Assembly (NCBI GenBank): GCA_002390705.1
Contig: DGQA01000010.1
Span: 8,954-72,953, forward strand
Direction: 5' to 3'
DNA from: Actinobacteria bacterium UBA4426
GTDB lineage: Bacteria; Actinomycetota; Actinomycetes; S36-B12
Length of the DNA: 64,000 nt
A program made the translations under genes and the position numbers. How positions within the stretch are numbered: the stretch's first letter is position 1; each line of letters starts with the position of its first letter. This document shows positions 43,368-52,133 of this stretch, piece after piece. Under the pieces are notes generated by a model. That model was not told the origin of the DNA and ran no database searches. It saw only the letters and a list, made by a program, of their open reading frames with translations.

Positions 43368-44006
43368 ATGCACACTCTTGTCGTTGATCACCCACTCGTT
43401 GCCCACAAAATGTCCCGACTTCGCCGTGAAGAGACTTCATCGGCAACATTTCGCCTCCTCGCAGAGGAACTAGTCACCCTGTTGGCCTATGAAGCCACGC
43501 GTGGGCTTGAAGTGGGTGAGGTCCCCATTACCACGCCGGTCTCTCCCACAGTTGGCCAGGAAATGACCCATCCCTTACCCCTCGTTGTTCCGATTCTGCG
43601 CGCTGGTTTGGGCATGCTGAACGGCATGGTCCGCTTAATGCCGACCGCCGAAGTCGGGTTTCTTGGTCTCGTGCGCGATGAAGAATCTTTAACCGCATCG
43701 ATTTACGCAGATCGTTTGCCCGACGACATCCATAATCGCCAGGTCTTCGTACTTGACCCGATGCTGGCAACCGGTGGAACCCTCATTGCAGCGATTGACA
43801 TCTTACTGGAGCGCGGTGCAAAAGATGTAACCGCGATTTGTTTGCTTGCCGCGCCAGAAGGTCTCGCGCGGCTTGAACAAGCCTACGGCGCCCGCACTGA
43901 AAACGTATCCCTCGTTATTGCCGGACTCGACGAAAAACTTAACGAAAAAGGCTACATCGTGCCCGGCCTCGGTGATGCTGGAGACCGGCTTTACGGGACC
44001 GTCTAG
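43368..44006 (+). CDS. upp: Uracil phosphoribosyltransferase
   Basis: This 212-residue enzyme makes UMP from uracil and PRPP. The PRPP loop LDPMLATGGTL and the uracil-binding region near the end (YIVPGLGDAGDR) are present, and the length is normal. ATG 43368 is preceded by TAGTCT seven bases away, with a GAGGG in between that could also serve as a ribosome site. Next to the tRNA deaminase pair as in other actinobacteria. Confidence 0.95.
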   Translation: MHTLVVDHPLVAHKMSRLRREETSSATFRLLAEELVTLLAYEATRGLEVGEVPITTPVSPTVGQEMTHPLPLVVPILRAGLGMLNGMVRLMPTAEVGFLGLVRDEESLTASIYADRLPDDIHNRQVFVLDPMLATGGTLIAAIDILLERGAKDVTAICLLAAPEGLARLEQAYGARTENVSLVIAGLDEKLNEKGYIVPGLGDAGDRLYGTV

Positions 44007-44009
44007 TTG

Positions 44010-44295
44010 CTACAGCCCCTGAAGGGAAGAAGTAACTTTCGTCAGTGAGTCTTTCACATCACCGAATAACAGAGTGGTTTTGGATCAAAAGAACGGCATT
44101 CCGTAATTCGGCGCTGTCGTGTCAGTTCTTGCTGCTGGGTTCACCCCGTCACTAGCTCCAACAACAAACGCCATTTCGGTTGAAGAGAACTCAGGATCGA
44201 TGTCACCCATTTCTTTCAGACTGCCATAAGGAACATTGGCTTCAGCCACTCACACATTCCTGTGACCGGGCAAGCGACCTGCAACCGGACGGAGT
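44010..44295 (-). pseudogene. Decayed pntB, domain III fragment
   Basis: The 359 bases between upp and the ParA-type gene carry the end of another transhydrogenase beta subunit on the minus strand. Readable blocks are PVAGRLPGHRNV, a TGA, VAEANVPYGSLKEMGDID, VVGASDGVNPAARTD and YGMP; then about 30 residues are missing, a second TGA follows FF, and SKTTLLFGDVKDSLTKV leads to the old stop at 44010. The order is that of domain III of the intact PntB. The start and membrane part are lost. It is the relic of an earlier pnt locus. Bases 44296-44365 show nothing I can name. Confidence 0.85.
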
Positions 44296-44365
44296 CTGCG
44301 CTGGAAATATCGGCGGCTGGGTCCTCGTTCTGGGGGTTGGCGCCGCTACGGCAACTGACAAAGAA

Positions 44366-45154
44366 TTACTTTCGCAATAAAGCCGAAAGGTACTTATCAA
44401 AAATCCGAGCAACTTCTCGGCCACCGGGAGTTTTGACTTCATTGACCGGTGTGCCGAACCCTTCAGCTTGGGTCACCGCGATCCGCTCAGGTAGAAAAGG
44501 CTTCAGGATGGCTGCCTTGCCGTATAAAGTGCCCAATTCATTCATGCGGTACTGGTGCTCTTCAGCGACTGACCGAACCCGGTTCACCACAATTCCCGCG
44601 AGTTTCAGACTTGGATTAACGCCCTTACGCATCTCTTCCACTTCATCGATTGCTCGCTCAACCCCCTGGGCCCCAAAATACGAAGGCGTAGTCACAATCA
44701 AAGCCAAGTCCGAGGCCGCGAGCGCTTCTCGCGTGAGTGCACCTAATGAGGGTGGGCAGTCAATAAGTACCAGGTCGTATCCATTTAGTTGAGTAAGTGC
44801 TTTGGCTAACTTTGGCGTGAAAGCGCTGCCCGGGTGGGTCCAAGAATCAAATCTGATCACACTCGGGTGACTTGCCAGCACGTCAACCTCACCTGGACCA
44901 ATTTCCCAATCACATGGAGTTAATGCGCCCTCGATTTCTGCACGAGTTGGATGCTCCAACACATTTGCGACCGATGTTTTTGAGGGGTGCGTCCGTAGAA
45001 TTGACGTTGCATTTCCCTGAGGATCAAGGTCAACGACGAGTGAAGCAAGACCCCGCGAGGTTGCTGCACCAGCCAACCCGAGCGTCACCGCTGTCTTACC
45101 AACCCCACCTTTTAAACTCACAATACTGACTACTGGCATGGCCTCATTCTTCAC
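44366..45154 (-). CDS. ParA/Soj-family ATPase
   Basis: The 262-residue protein has the deviant Walker A VSLKGGVGKTAVTL, the switch DLDPQGNAT and Walker B LVLIDCPPSLG. It is an orphan: no ParB gene is beside it. Chromosomal ParA near the origin usually sits with parB and gidB, so this is probably a second ParA-like protein (Rv3213c type) for positioning something else. GTG 45154 follows AAGGGGG by six bases; the frame up to 45325 is not needed. Confidence 0.85.
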   Translation of the reverse strand: MKNEAMPVVSIVSLKGGVGKTAVTLGLAGAATSRGLASLVVDLDPQGNATSILRTHPSKTSVANVLEHPTRAEIEGALTPCDWEIGPGEVDVLASHPSVIRFDSWTHPGSAFTPKLAKALTQLNGYDLVLIDCPPSLGALTREALAASDLALIVTTPSYFGAQGVERAIDEVEEMRKGVNPSLKLAGIVVNRVRSVAEEHQYRMNELGTLYGKAAILKPFLPERIAVTQAEGFGTPVNEVKTPGGREVARIFDKYLSALLRK

Positions 45155-45289
45155 GGTCCACCCCCTTTCTCGCAACTCACCCCACATACACACCACACAC
45201 CCGATCCCTACAACTACATCCCTGGGCCTCGCCAGGGTTGTTCTGGGTTTTTGGGAAGCACCCTTGTGAGAAATTATTTGACGGGAAGG

Positions 45290-45295
45290 TAGTGT
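45290..45295 (+). promoter_or_regulatory. Leaderless -10 element of the septum-formation-like gene
   Basis: TAGTGT is followed by six bases and ATG 45302. Confidence 0.5.
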
Positions 45296-45301
45296 AATTT
45301 C

Positions 45302-46108
45302 ATGCTTTTCCTTCCCCCCAAGCACACAGCCCTCGCGGCCTGCGCTGGCCTGATCGCCAGTATTACCGTGACTTCAACCACCCTTCCCGCTAGCCACGCT
45401 GCCGAAGTAGGCACTTGTTACACCTATGCCGCGAGCGGAACCAAGGACCAAGCAGCTAGCGCACCGGCCGTTGACTGCCGCACACCACATACTGCCCAGA
45501 CCTACTGGAGTGGCACTTTGCCTGCCAACTTCTCTGTTCCCGAAAAGGCGAAAGCATCCAGTCGCTTAAAAGCGACCCGCGCCTGCACCTCAAAAAAAAT
45601 GAATGCTTTTGTGAATTTGGAAAACCGTGAGCTGCCAACCAGATTTCACAGCATGCCTGTTTTTCCTACCAGAGTGCAGTGGAACGCCGGCGAGCGCTGG
45701 GTTCGGTGTGATGTCGTTTTCCGATCAGGCAAAGCGTACAAAAAACTCTCGGTACCCATGGCCGAGTTTGCTGCCGTGACCCCCAAGGATCAGCTAAATT
45801 TTTGCACGCCCAATGTTCCGGGAAACAGGTCCACGAGCGCCTACCCCTGCACCAAAGTCAAGAAAAACTGGATCATGGTTCTTGAGCGCGATCTAGGAAC
45901 ACCGACCAAGAAATTTCCAGGATCTCGGACAGTAGAACGGCAAACAAAAAAGATCTGTGAAAGGGCCGCAAAACCATACGTCACACTTAAAAAGTACTAC
46001 CCGTGGTGGGCAATCTGGCCGAATTCAACAGGTTGGTCACGCGCGGATCGAACAGCCCAGTGCTTCGTTCCCTACAGTGAATTCATTAAGAACACTACTA
46101 ATCAATAA
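45302..46108 (+). CDS. Secreted protein with two septum-formation-like repeats
   Basis: The 268-residue protein has a signal peptide (cleavage near SHAAE) and two copies of a Septum_form-like unit. Unit one runs from GTCYTY and VDCRTPHTAQTYWSG to WNAGERWVRCDVVF; unit two from LNFCTPN and YPCTKVKKNWIM to STGWSRADRTAQCFV. Each copy has cysteines in the same order, with the PH pair lost in the second. The family takes its name from an actinobacterial septum protein, but the exact role is unsure. It overlaps the convergent ndh gene by 11 bases. Confidence 0.7.
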   Translation: MLFLPPKHTALAACAGLIASITVTSTTLPASHAAEVGTCYTYAASGTKDQAASAPAVDCRTPHTAQTYWSGTLPANFSVPEKAKASSRLKATRACTSKKMNAFVNLENRELPTRFHSMPVFPTRVQWNAGERWVRCDVVFRSGKAYKKLSVPMAEFAAVTPKDQLNFCTPNVPGNRSTSAYPCTKVKKNWIMVLERDLGTPTKKFPGSRTVERQTKKICERAAKPYVTLKKYYPWWAIWPNSTGWSRADRTAQCFVPYSEFIKNTTNQ

Positions 46109-47333
46109 CTGGGCGTTTGGGGCCGATCCCCCACGAAATGTAATTCCAAAACCAATCAGCGATCACAGATACTCGGTTTCGACCGCCCGCTAAATAGAAC
46201 ACGTGTAGGCCCAACCAGGACAGCCACGCGAGAGTACCGTGCATGGCTGGCCCACTGGGCAATTCAACAACTGCCCGCCTACGACCGATCGTGGCCATTT
46301 GCCCCTTGTCTTTATAGGTAAATGGCTTGGGCTCTTGACCGCCGAGAATTTTTTCAATACTCGCCGCTACATACCGCCCCTGCTGCATTGCCACAGAAGC
46401 AACCATTGGGAGTGGAGGTTTTCCTTTTGAGGCGACGTGGGCGACATCACCCACGACCCACACATTCGACTGAAGGCGCAATGTGTCAGACACCACTAAT
46501 CTATTTGATCGATCAGTTTCGCCCAAGTCATTCCACTCGGCAGGCGCGGCGACACCGGCCGCCCAAATAATCGTTCCGGCCGGTAGCACCTCCCCGGACT
46601 TCAAGTGAACGTCACTGGGGTACATCCGGTCAACAGCACTATCAACTTTTACCTGCACCCCGAGGTGCTCTAAGTCTCCTTTTGCCCGACCTGAAGACTT
46701 CTCACCAAACGACGGCAGCAATCGAGGACCTGCCTCAACCAAGGTGACCGATGCATTCTCAGCGATCTTTGGGAATTCGCGGTGCATACTTTTCTGCAAT
46801 TCAGCTACGGCCCCCGAGATTTCAACACCGGTAGGGCCTCCGCCCACAACAACCACCCACAAAGCTTCTTTGGGCTTTGCGCCTGTCTCAACATCTTCAT
46901 AGGTTCGCAATAGTCGATTGCGAATAGCACGAGCCTCAAACAAAGACTTCATTTGCAGGGCATTTTCTTCGACTCCCGGGAGACCAAAAGTTGTGCCCAT
47001 GCTCCCCACAGCAAAAACCAGTTGGTCAAAGTACAGGATTCTCCCATCTTCCAAGCGAATATTGTTCGCTTGGAAGGAGACTTTAATTACTTCTCCGCGA
47101 ATAAATTCTACCCCGGGGATTGCCGCGCGAACCGGATAAGCAATGTCATCTTCGGGCAGGCCACCGGTCGCCACCTGGTAAAGCAGCGGGGAAAAAAGCT
47201 GGTAAGAGTGACGGTCAATAACCGTTATCTCCACGTTCCCTTTCTTGGCCAATGCAGAAGCGGCTGTTAATCCCCCGAAACCCGCACCCACAATCAGTAC
47301 TTTTTGTTTAATTTGTTCTGATGCTTGGCTCAA
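46098..47333 (-). CDS. ndh: Type II NADH dehydrogenase-like flavoprotein
   Basis: The 411-residue protein has two Rossmann folds: GAGFGGLTAA for FAD near the start and VVGGGPTGVEISGAVAEL for NAD(P)H in the middle, with FSPLLYQVATGGL after the first, as in NDH-2. An ending GDVAHVASKGKPPLPM binds FAD, and a hydrophobic C-terminal region (LAWLSWLGLHVFYLAG) fits membrane attachment. It passes electrons from NADH to quinone without pumping. The start overlaps the aldo/keto reductase stop by four bases, so both are co-transcribed. Confidence 0.9.
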   Translation of the reverse strand: MSQASEQIKQKVLIVGAGFGGLTAASALAKKGNVEITVIDRHSYQLFSPLLYQVATGGLPEDDIAYPVRAAIPGVEFIRGEVIKVSFQANNIRLEDGRILYFDQLVFAVGSMGTTFGLPGVEENALQMKSLFEARAIRNRLLRTYEDVETGAKPKEALWVVVVGGGPTGVEISGAVAELQKSMHREFPKIAENASVTLVEAGPRLLPSFGEKSSGRAKGDLEHLGVQVKVDSAVDRMYPSDVHLKSGEVLPAGTIIWAAGVAAPAEWNDLGETDRSNRLVVSDTLRLQSNVWVVGDVAHVASKGKPPLPMVASVAMQQGRYVAASIEKILGGQEPKPFTYKDKGQMATIGRRRAVVELPSGPAMHGTLAWLSWLGLHVFYLAGGRNRVSVIADWFWNYISWGIGPKRPVID

Positions 47334-48286
47334 CGCAGTGGGCTCCTTAGCTCGGAATCCGGATAGATTGTTTCCCCGAAAGGCTCAGTTGCGCTGAGTC
47401 GCTCGAATTGTGAATCTGTGAGTTCGATACTCAGTGAGTGGACAATCGAATCGATTGTCACCGGCTTTGTGGCACCAGGAATGGGGATGACAACGGGCGA
47501 AAGCGTGAGCAACCAGGCCAAGGCGATCTCTTGTGTTGTTGCGCTGTGTTCGGCGGCAACTGAGGCAAATTCACCAAATTGAGACTCCAGGCTCTTGGCA
47601 TGATGAGATCCGCCTAGTGGTGACCACGGCAAAAAGGCTATACCAAGTTCGGTACACCGATCCAAGACTTCCCGATCTTCACGCATACGCGGAGAGAATT
47701 CATTTTGTACGGAGACCACACCACCACTGCCCGGCCCCCCCAAGACTTCGAGTGCAACTTCAAGCTCGGGCAAAGTCGCATTTGAAATTCCCACCTCACG
47801 CACCCAGCCCAGATCGCGTAAGGCCGCGATGCCTCGCATTTGGTCGGTGTAGGTTTCGCGTGGATCGTGTCGGTGGTGTTGGTACAGGCTGATGACGGTT
47901 ACACCCAGCGCGGCCATGCTGGCCTCACATGCAGCCTTGAGCCCTGATGCGCTTCCATCACGCGACCAAGTTTCGCCCTCACCCCTCGTTATGCCGCCTT
48001 TTGTCGCCACCACAATATGGGAAGTATCTGCGGGCCCGGAGTACAGTGATAACGCTTCGCAGACCAGCGCTTCGTTATGTCCCACCGTATCTGCGCTGGG
48101 CGCATAAATATTCGCCGAGTCAATGAAAGTAACCCCTAGATCGATTGCCCGGTGAATCGTTGCAATTGCTTGTTCCCGGTGGTCCAGCATGTCCGCAAAA
48201 GACAGTGGCATGGCGCCTAAGCCGACGGCCGACACCTGCCATGGTCCTAATTGACGCACCGGCAGGGTCGAACTGGCTCCGTTCAT
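47330..48286 (-). CDS. Aldo/keto reductase
   Basis: The 318-residue NADPH-dependent oxidoreductase has the TIM-barrel family motifs: FIDSANIYAPS with the catalytic aspartate and tyrosine, VVATKGG with lysine, and YQHHRHDP with histidine. The GATKP loop near the end binds the cofactor. The substrate cannot be named. It has a leaderless start and leads into ndh by a four-base overlap. Confidence 0.9.
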   Translation of the reverse strand: MNGASSTLPVRQLGPWQVSAVGLGAMPLSFADMLDHREQAIATIHRAIDLGVTFIDSANIYAPSADTVGHNEALVCEALSLYSGPADTSHIVVATKGGITRGEGETWSRDGSASGLKAACEASMAALGVTVISLYQHHRHDPRETYTDQMRGIAALRDLGWVREVGISNATLPELEVALEVLGGPGSGGVVSVQNEFSPRMREDREVLDRCTELGIAFLPWSPLGGSHHAKSLESQFGEFASVAAEHSATTQEIALAWLLTLSPVVIPIPGATKPVTIDSIVHSLSIELTDSQFERLSATEPFGETIYPDSELRSPLR

Positions 48287-48292
48287 GATCCC

Positions 48293-48298
48293 ATTCTA
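48293..48298 (-). promoter_or_regulatory. Leaderless -10 element of the aldo/keto reductase-ndh operon
   Basis: On the minus strand TAGAAT, close to the ideal TATAAT, is followed by six bases and ATG 48286. Confidence 0.6.
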
Positions 48299-48310
48299 TT
48301 CCCCGCCAGA

Positions 48311-50125
48311 TTACGAGAGTCCACCCGAAAGCTCGTCCGCTGTCTCGAGCCACTGCACTTCGATTTTTTCCTTCTTCTCATTTAATGCCCTAAGGTCCTG
48401 ATCAAGCTGCGCTACGCGCTCAAAATCACTCGTGAACTCGAGCATTTGGTCATGGATTCCAATAATCTGAGCATCAAGTTTAGAGAGTTGACGCTCCCAC
48501 TTGTCTGCGAGCTTGCGCAGTTCCCGCTCGCGGGCTGGAGTGAGAATGGATTTCCTTCCGCTTTCTTGTTCGACGTTCACATCAGATTTACCCGAGGCGA
48601 CCGAAAGCATGTTTCTCCGAAACTCCAAATACTGTTCAATGCCGCCAGGTAGATCCGTAAACGCACGGTCCCCCATCACCGCAACAAAGTTGTCGCATAC
48701 CCGTTCTAGGAAATACCGATCATGGGAAATGATCAGCAATGTCCCGGGAAACCCATCGAGTAAGTCTTCCAAAGCAGCCAAAGTTTCCACATCAAAATCA
48801 TTGGTTGGCTCGTCCAGAACCAAAATATTAGGTTCGGACATCAGGATTCGGGTGAGCTCAAGGCGCCTACGCTCGCCGCCAGAGAGCTCTCCCACTCGCG
48901 TGAATTGACCATCATGATCAAAACCAAGGCGTTGACACACTTGACTAGCGCTGAGTTGTTTTCCTTTGCCCAATTCAATGTAGTTGGCAACCTCGGAGAC
49001 AGTGTCAATTACGGACTTACTCAGATCCAAATCTGCCAGGTTCTGGCTCAAAACTCCTGGCTTAGCGGTCACGCCCTCAACTCGCTTACCCGCCAGCAGT
49101 GGCAATTCACCGAGTATTGACCGAAGAACGGAAGTTTTTCCCGCACCGTTTGGACCTAGAATTCCAATCCGCGCACCCGGTGCGATATTCCAGGTGATGT
49201 GGTCGATGAGGGTTCGAGTATCAAACCCGATTTTAGCGTCATGTAGTTCAAATACGGTTTTACCCAAACGAGCGCTAGCGAATTCCAATAACTCGACTGC
49301 ATTGCGCGGTGGCGGTTCGGCGGCGATCAATTCATTGGCTGCGTCGATTCGAAATTGGGGTTTTGTAGTTCGCGCTGGCGGACCCCGCCGCAGCCAGGCG
49401 AGTTCCTTTCGCATCAAGTTTTGTCTTCGAGCTTCACTCACCGCGTCCTGGCGCATGCGCTCAGCTTTTGCAAGGACGTATGCGGAATACCCGCCAACGT
49501 ATTCCTCAACGTTTCCGCCGACCACCTCCCACATGTGATCGCACACTTCATCCAGAAACCAGCGATCATGTGTCACGGTCACGATTGCAATCTTCGGCCG
49601 ACCTTTCAGATGAGCCGCAAGCCACGCGATAATCTCAACATCAAGATGGTTCGTCGGTTCATCAAGGAAAAGGACATCAACTTCGCGAATGAGTTGTTCT
49701 GCCAAATAAGCGCGGCGCCGTTCGCCTCCAGAGAGATCTGAAATCCGTCGGTCAAGCTGCTCGGACTGGAAACCGCCTAACAGGGCGGTCAAGATTTCCC
49801 GCACTGCCGAGTCGCCGGCCCAATCATGTTCGTCGCGATCTCCCAACACGTGGCTACGAATCGTCGCGTGCTCAGCACTGGTCCCCACCTGGTCAAGTTC
49901 GCCCACGACCACACTCGCCCCCCGGGTGACTCGGCCTGAGTTAGGTGGTTCCGCCCCCGCCAGAACCCGGAGCAGGGTGCTTTTGCCGGCACCATTTCGA
50001 CCTACGACTCCAATGCGTTCCCCCTTGCTCACACCGAGGGAAACATCGCGAAGTAGTGGGCGCTCCCCAAATGCTTTTGACACGTTCTCGCAACTGAGCA
50101 AATTGACTTGTTGGGGGGAGTCCAC
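48311..50125 (-). CDS. ABC-F family ATPase, Uup-like
   Basis: The 604-residue soluble protein has two ATP-binding domains (Walker A GRNGAGKST and GPNGAGKTS, each with LSGGERRR signatures and LDEPTNHLDVE or LDEPTNDFDVE), a linker, and a C-terminal coiled coil (REREL to QWLETADEL) that binds nucleic acid in Uup. No membrane part is present. ABC-F proteins act on ribosomes or, for Uup, in DNA and ribosome homeostasis. A GTG is used as start. It stands alone on the minus strand. Confidence 0.93.
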   Translation of the reverse strand: MDSPQQVNLLSCENVSKAFGERPLLRDVSLGVSKGERIGVVGRNGAGKSTLLRVLAGAEPPNSGRVTRGASVVVGELDQVGTSAEHATIRSHVLGDRDEHDWAGDSAVREILTALLGGFQSEQLDRRISDLSGGERRRAYLAEQLIREVDVLFLDEPTNHLDVEIIAWLAAHLKGRPKIAIVTVTHDRWFLDEVCDHMWEVVGGNVEEYVGGYSAYVLAKAERMRQDAVSEARRQNLMRKELAWLRRGPPARTTKPQFRIDAANELIAAEPPPRNAVELLEFASARLGKTVFELHDAKIGFDTRTLIDHITWNIAPGARIGILGPNGAGKTSVLRSILGELPLLAGKRVEGVTAKPGVLSQNLADLDLSKSVIDTVSEVANYIELGKGKQLSASQVCQRLGFDHDGQFTRVGELSGGERRRLELTRILMSEPNILVLDEPTNDFDVETLAALEDLLDGFPGTLLIISHDRYFLERVCDNFVAVMGDRAFTDLPGGIEQYLEFRRNMLSVASGKSDVNVEQESGRKSILTPARERELRKLADKWERQLSKLDAQIIGIHDQMLEFTSDFERVAQLDQDLRALNEKKEKIEVQWLETADELSGGLS

Positions 50126-50227
50126 CGGGACATCATGCCCATCTGTCGCGATTGCCTTGCGAGCGGTCCAATTTTAGTGCAGCCTTTCGATCCTGGGTGA
50201 AGTAATGGTAGGGGGGTTTGTGCGATT

Positions 50228-51253
50228 ATGCGTGTAGGACTGAAGAAAAATATGGTCCCAATCTCCGATGAAGTTTTGGTCCCTTCGCTCGGCAATGGAG
50301 TGAGTAAGCCCATAACACCGGAGGATGCCGAGAAACTACTCGAATCAGTCAGAGCGTGTCAATTGCCTGCGGCTGAAAGTGAATTTCACGTCGATTGGAT
50401 GGGCATCCGCACTCGGATTGGCATGCTACCGTGGGCACCTAGTGAACTCGCTGGCATTACCTCAGCAGCACTACCAATTCCGGATGACTCCTATCGATCC
50501 GAAGCATCCGAATATGCCGCCCTTGCGCTTGCTCTAGATCGCGCAATCGACACCTTGTGCATTGTCGAAGTGGGTGCAGGTTGGGCGCCATGGGTAGTGG
50601 CGGGTCTAGCCACTGCCAAGCGAAGGGGCTTGCAAGGCCGCGGTCTAGCAATTGAGGCTGATCTTACGCATGCGTCTTGGGCTGTAATCCATGCACAAGA
50701 CAATGGAATTGACGCTGAGCTAATCGAAGGAACCCCAACTGAAATTATTGATGCTCTGCGCTCCGCCACCACGGAAATGCAGATCATCCACGCCGCCGGC
50801 TGGATGGAGAACACCTTCGTAAGTTTCCCAGACGTATCCTCTGAAGACATGGGAGTCGCCGTGTGCACTCTCGGCACCACTGGAACCGACTACCGAGGTG
50901 CGCACCTCCCGCATGTCGAAATTCCAGCGATCGCACTCAGCCAAGTTTTTAGTGCGCTCAACATGCGGATTGATCTATTACATATTGACGTGCAGGGCGT
51001 CGAATTTGAGTTAACCTCACAGAACGCTGGGACAATTCAAAGCCACGCAGTGACCATGGCCATAGGGACACATAGTCGAAAATCTGAAGGGCAGCTTCAG
51101 CAGTTTTTCTTGGAAAGAGGGTGGGGGTTGCGAATTGACGAGCCTTGCACGGCAATTTTCACCATGACCCATCCCACTCTAGCGGGATTCACCGTGCAAG
51201 ACGGATTTCAATTTTATGAAAATCCATTCTTGCTCGACCAAATCAAAAGCTAG
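50228..51253 (+). CDS. FkbM-family methyltransferase
   Basis: The 341-residue protein has a SAM-binding motif I in CIVEVGAGWAPWVVAG and the FkbM-type LLHIDVQGVEFEL block, in which the aspartate and glutamate are conserved. FkbM enzymes methylate sugars or polyketides, but most have unknown targets. No glycan or polyketide cluster lies nearby. The first 70 residues are not recognised. It overlaps the convergent tetR by 11 bases. Confidence 0.82.
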   Translation: MRVGLKKNMVPISDEVLVPSLGNGVSKPITPEDAEKLLESVRACQLPAAESEFHVDWMGIRTRIGMLPWAPSELAGITSAALPIPDDSYRSEASEYAALALALDRAIDTLCIVEVGAGWAPWVVAGLATAKRRGLQGRGLAIEADLTHASWAVIHAQDNGIDAELIEGTPTEIIDALRSATTEMQIIHAAGWMENTFVSFPDVSSEDMGVAVCTLGTTGTDYRGAHLPHVEIPAIALSQVFSALNMRIDLLHIDVQGVEFELTSQNAGTIQSHAVTMAIGTHSRKSEGQLQQFFLERGWGLRIDEPCTAIFTMTHPTLAGFTVQDGFQFYENPFLLDQIKS

Positions 51254-51773
51254 CCAGACGTGATGCTGTTCGGCTAAACACGGCTTCAAGGACGGCGAGG
51301 CCCTCCGTGCTGGCGATTAGACCTAAAGCTGAATTTCGATCCAATGCCAGGCGCTCCTTCAAGATTTCCACCCAATTGCCTTCAATTTCCCGGGCGATCT
51401 CTACAAATGGCTCATTATCTCGTGCGGCTTGAGCCAGAATCTCAAACCACAACCCACTCCCGAAAATATCCATACCCCGGGACGCCCGGGCGATGACTTT
51501 CGCCAAGTCATGTGGATTGCAAGGCGAAGGGACGTCAATTGAGTCGAGACGCGAAACGACAATTTCATTAATGTACAACAAGCATTCACGCAATAGTTGG
51601 CTGTGATCGGCAAAGTGATGCAGCAATACTCGATGGCTCGTTCCGACGCAGGCTGCCAGTGTGCGCAGGGACTGATTCACCCCACCGGCGATCAACTGCT
51701 CACTCAGTAATTGAACCAACGTTAATTTTGAGCGAGAAAAGTCTGTTGATGTAAAAGCAGGTGCCTTCGGCAT
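51243..51773 (-). CDS. TetR-family repressor of the SMR pump
   Basis: The 176-residue protein has an N-terminal helix-turn-helix (QSLRTLAACVGTSHRVLLHHF) and a helical ligand domain. It is divergent from the SMR gene with one palindrome between, the layout of a local drug-sensing repressor. TACATT lies seven bases before its ATG and is also the outer part of the palindrome, so it should repress itself. The ligand is unknown. Confidence 0.87.
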   Translation of the reverse strand: MPKAPAFTSTDFSRSKLTLVQLLSEQLIAGGVNQSLRTLAACVGTSHRVLLHHFADHSQLLRECLLYINEIVVSRLDSIDVPSPCNPHDLAKVIARASRGMDIFGSGLWFEILAQAARDNEPFVEIAREIEGNWVEILKERLALDRNSALGLIASTEGLAVLEAVFSRTASRLASF

Positions 51774-51780
51774 TATTGCT

Positions 51781-51800
51781 AATGTACCACATGGTACATT
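51781..51800. promoter_or_regulatory. TetR operator overlapping two divergent -10 elements
   Basis: The palindrome AATGTACCA-CA-TGGTACATT has perfect nine-base arms. Its right end TACATT (51795-51800) is six bases before the SMR start. Its left end reads TACATT on the minus strand (51786-51781), seven bases before the tetR start. Confidence 0.8.
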
Positions 51801-51806
51801 TATTAC

Positions 51807-52133
51807 ATGGCTTGGGTTTTCCTTGGAATTGCGATTGCGTGCGAAGTGCTGGCAACCACAGCCTTGAAACTCTCCAACGGCTTCTCACACGCGTGGTGGA
51901 CTGCAGCCTCAATTGGCGGGTACGGACTCGCTTTCGTCATGCTTTCCTTTTCGGTGAAAACAATCCCTTTAGGTTTGGCTTATGCACTGTGGGCAGGAAT
52001 AGGCACCATAACCGTGTTTTTGATCTCGCTCATCGCATTTAAATCTAGCGCAGAACCCATTGCCTGGGTCGGGGTTGTTCTCGTCACGATTGGATTAGTC
52101 TTTCTCAACCTAGGGAGCACGACCCACGCTTAG
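51807..52133 (+). CDS. Small multidrug resistance (SMR) transporter
   Basis: The 108-residue protein has four membrane helices and the key glutamate in helix one (AIACEVLATTALKLS). The SVKTIPLGLAYALWAGIGT segment is typical of EmrE/QacE-like pumps that exchange protons for cationic compounds; a guanidinium exporter (Gdx) is less likely. It is divergent from its probable repressor. Its end overlaps the convergent nitroreductase gene by four bases. Confidence 0.92.
   Translation: MAWVFLGIAIACEVLATTALKLSNGFSHAWWTAASIGGYGLAFVMLSFSVKTIPLGLAYALWAGIGTITVFLISLIAFKSSAEPIAWVGVVLVTIGLVFLNLGSTTHA

Noticed and set aside
44262..44792. Plus-strand open frame of 176 residues opposite the ParA-type gene
   Set aside because: It lies mostly opposite a convincing ATPase and has no recognisable features; it is a shadow.
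45160..45230. CAC-rich repeats upstream of the ParA-type gene as possible parS or iterons
   Set aside because: No regular period and no parS-like palindrome; simple sequence is the better account.
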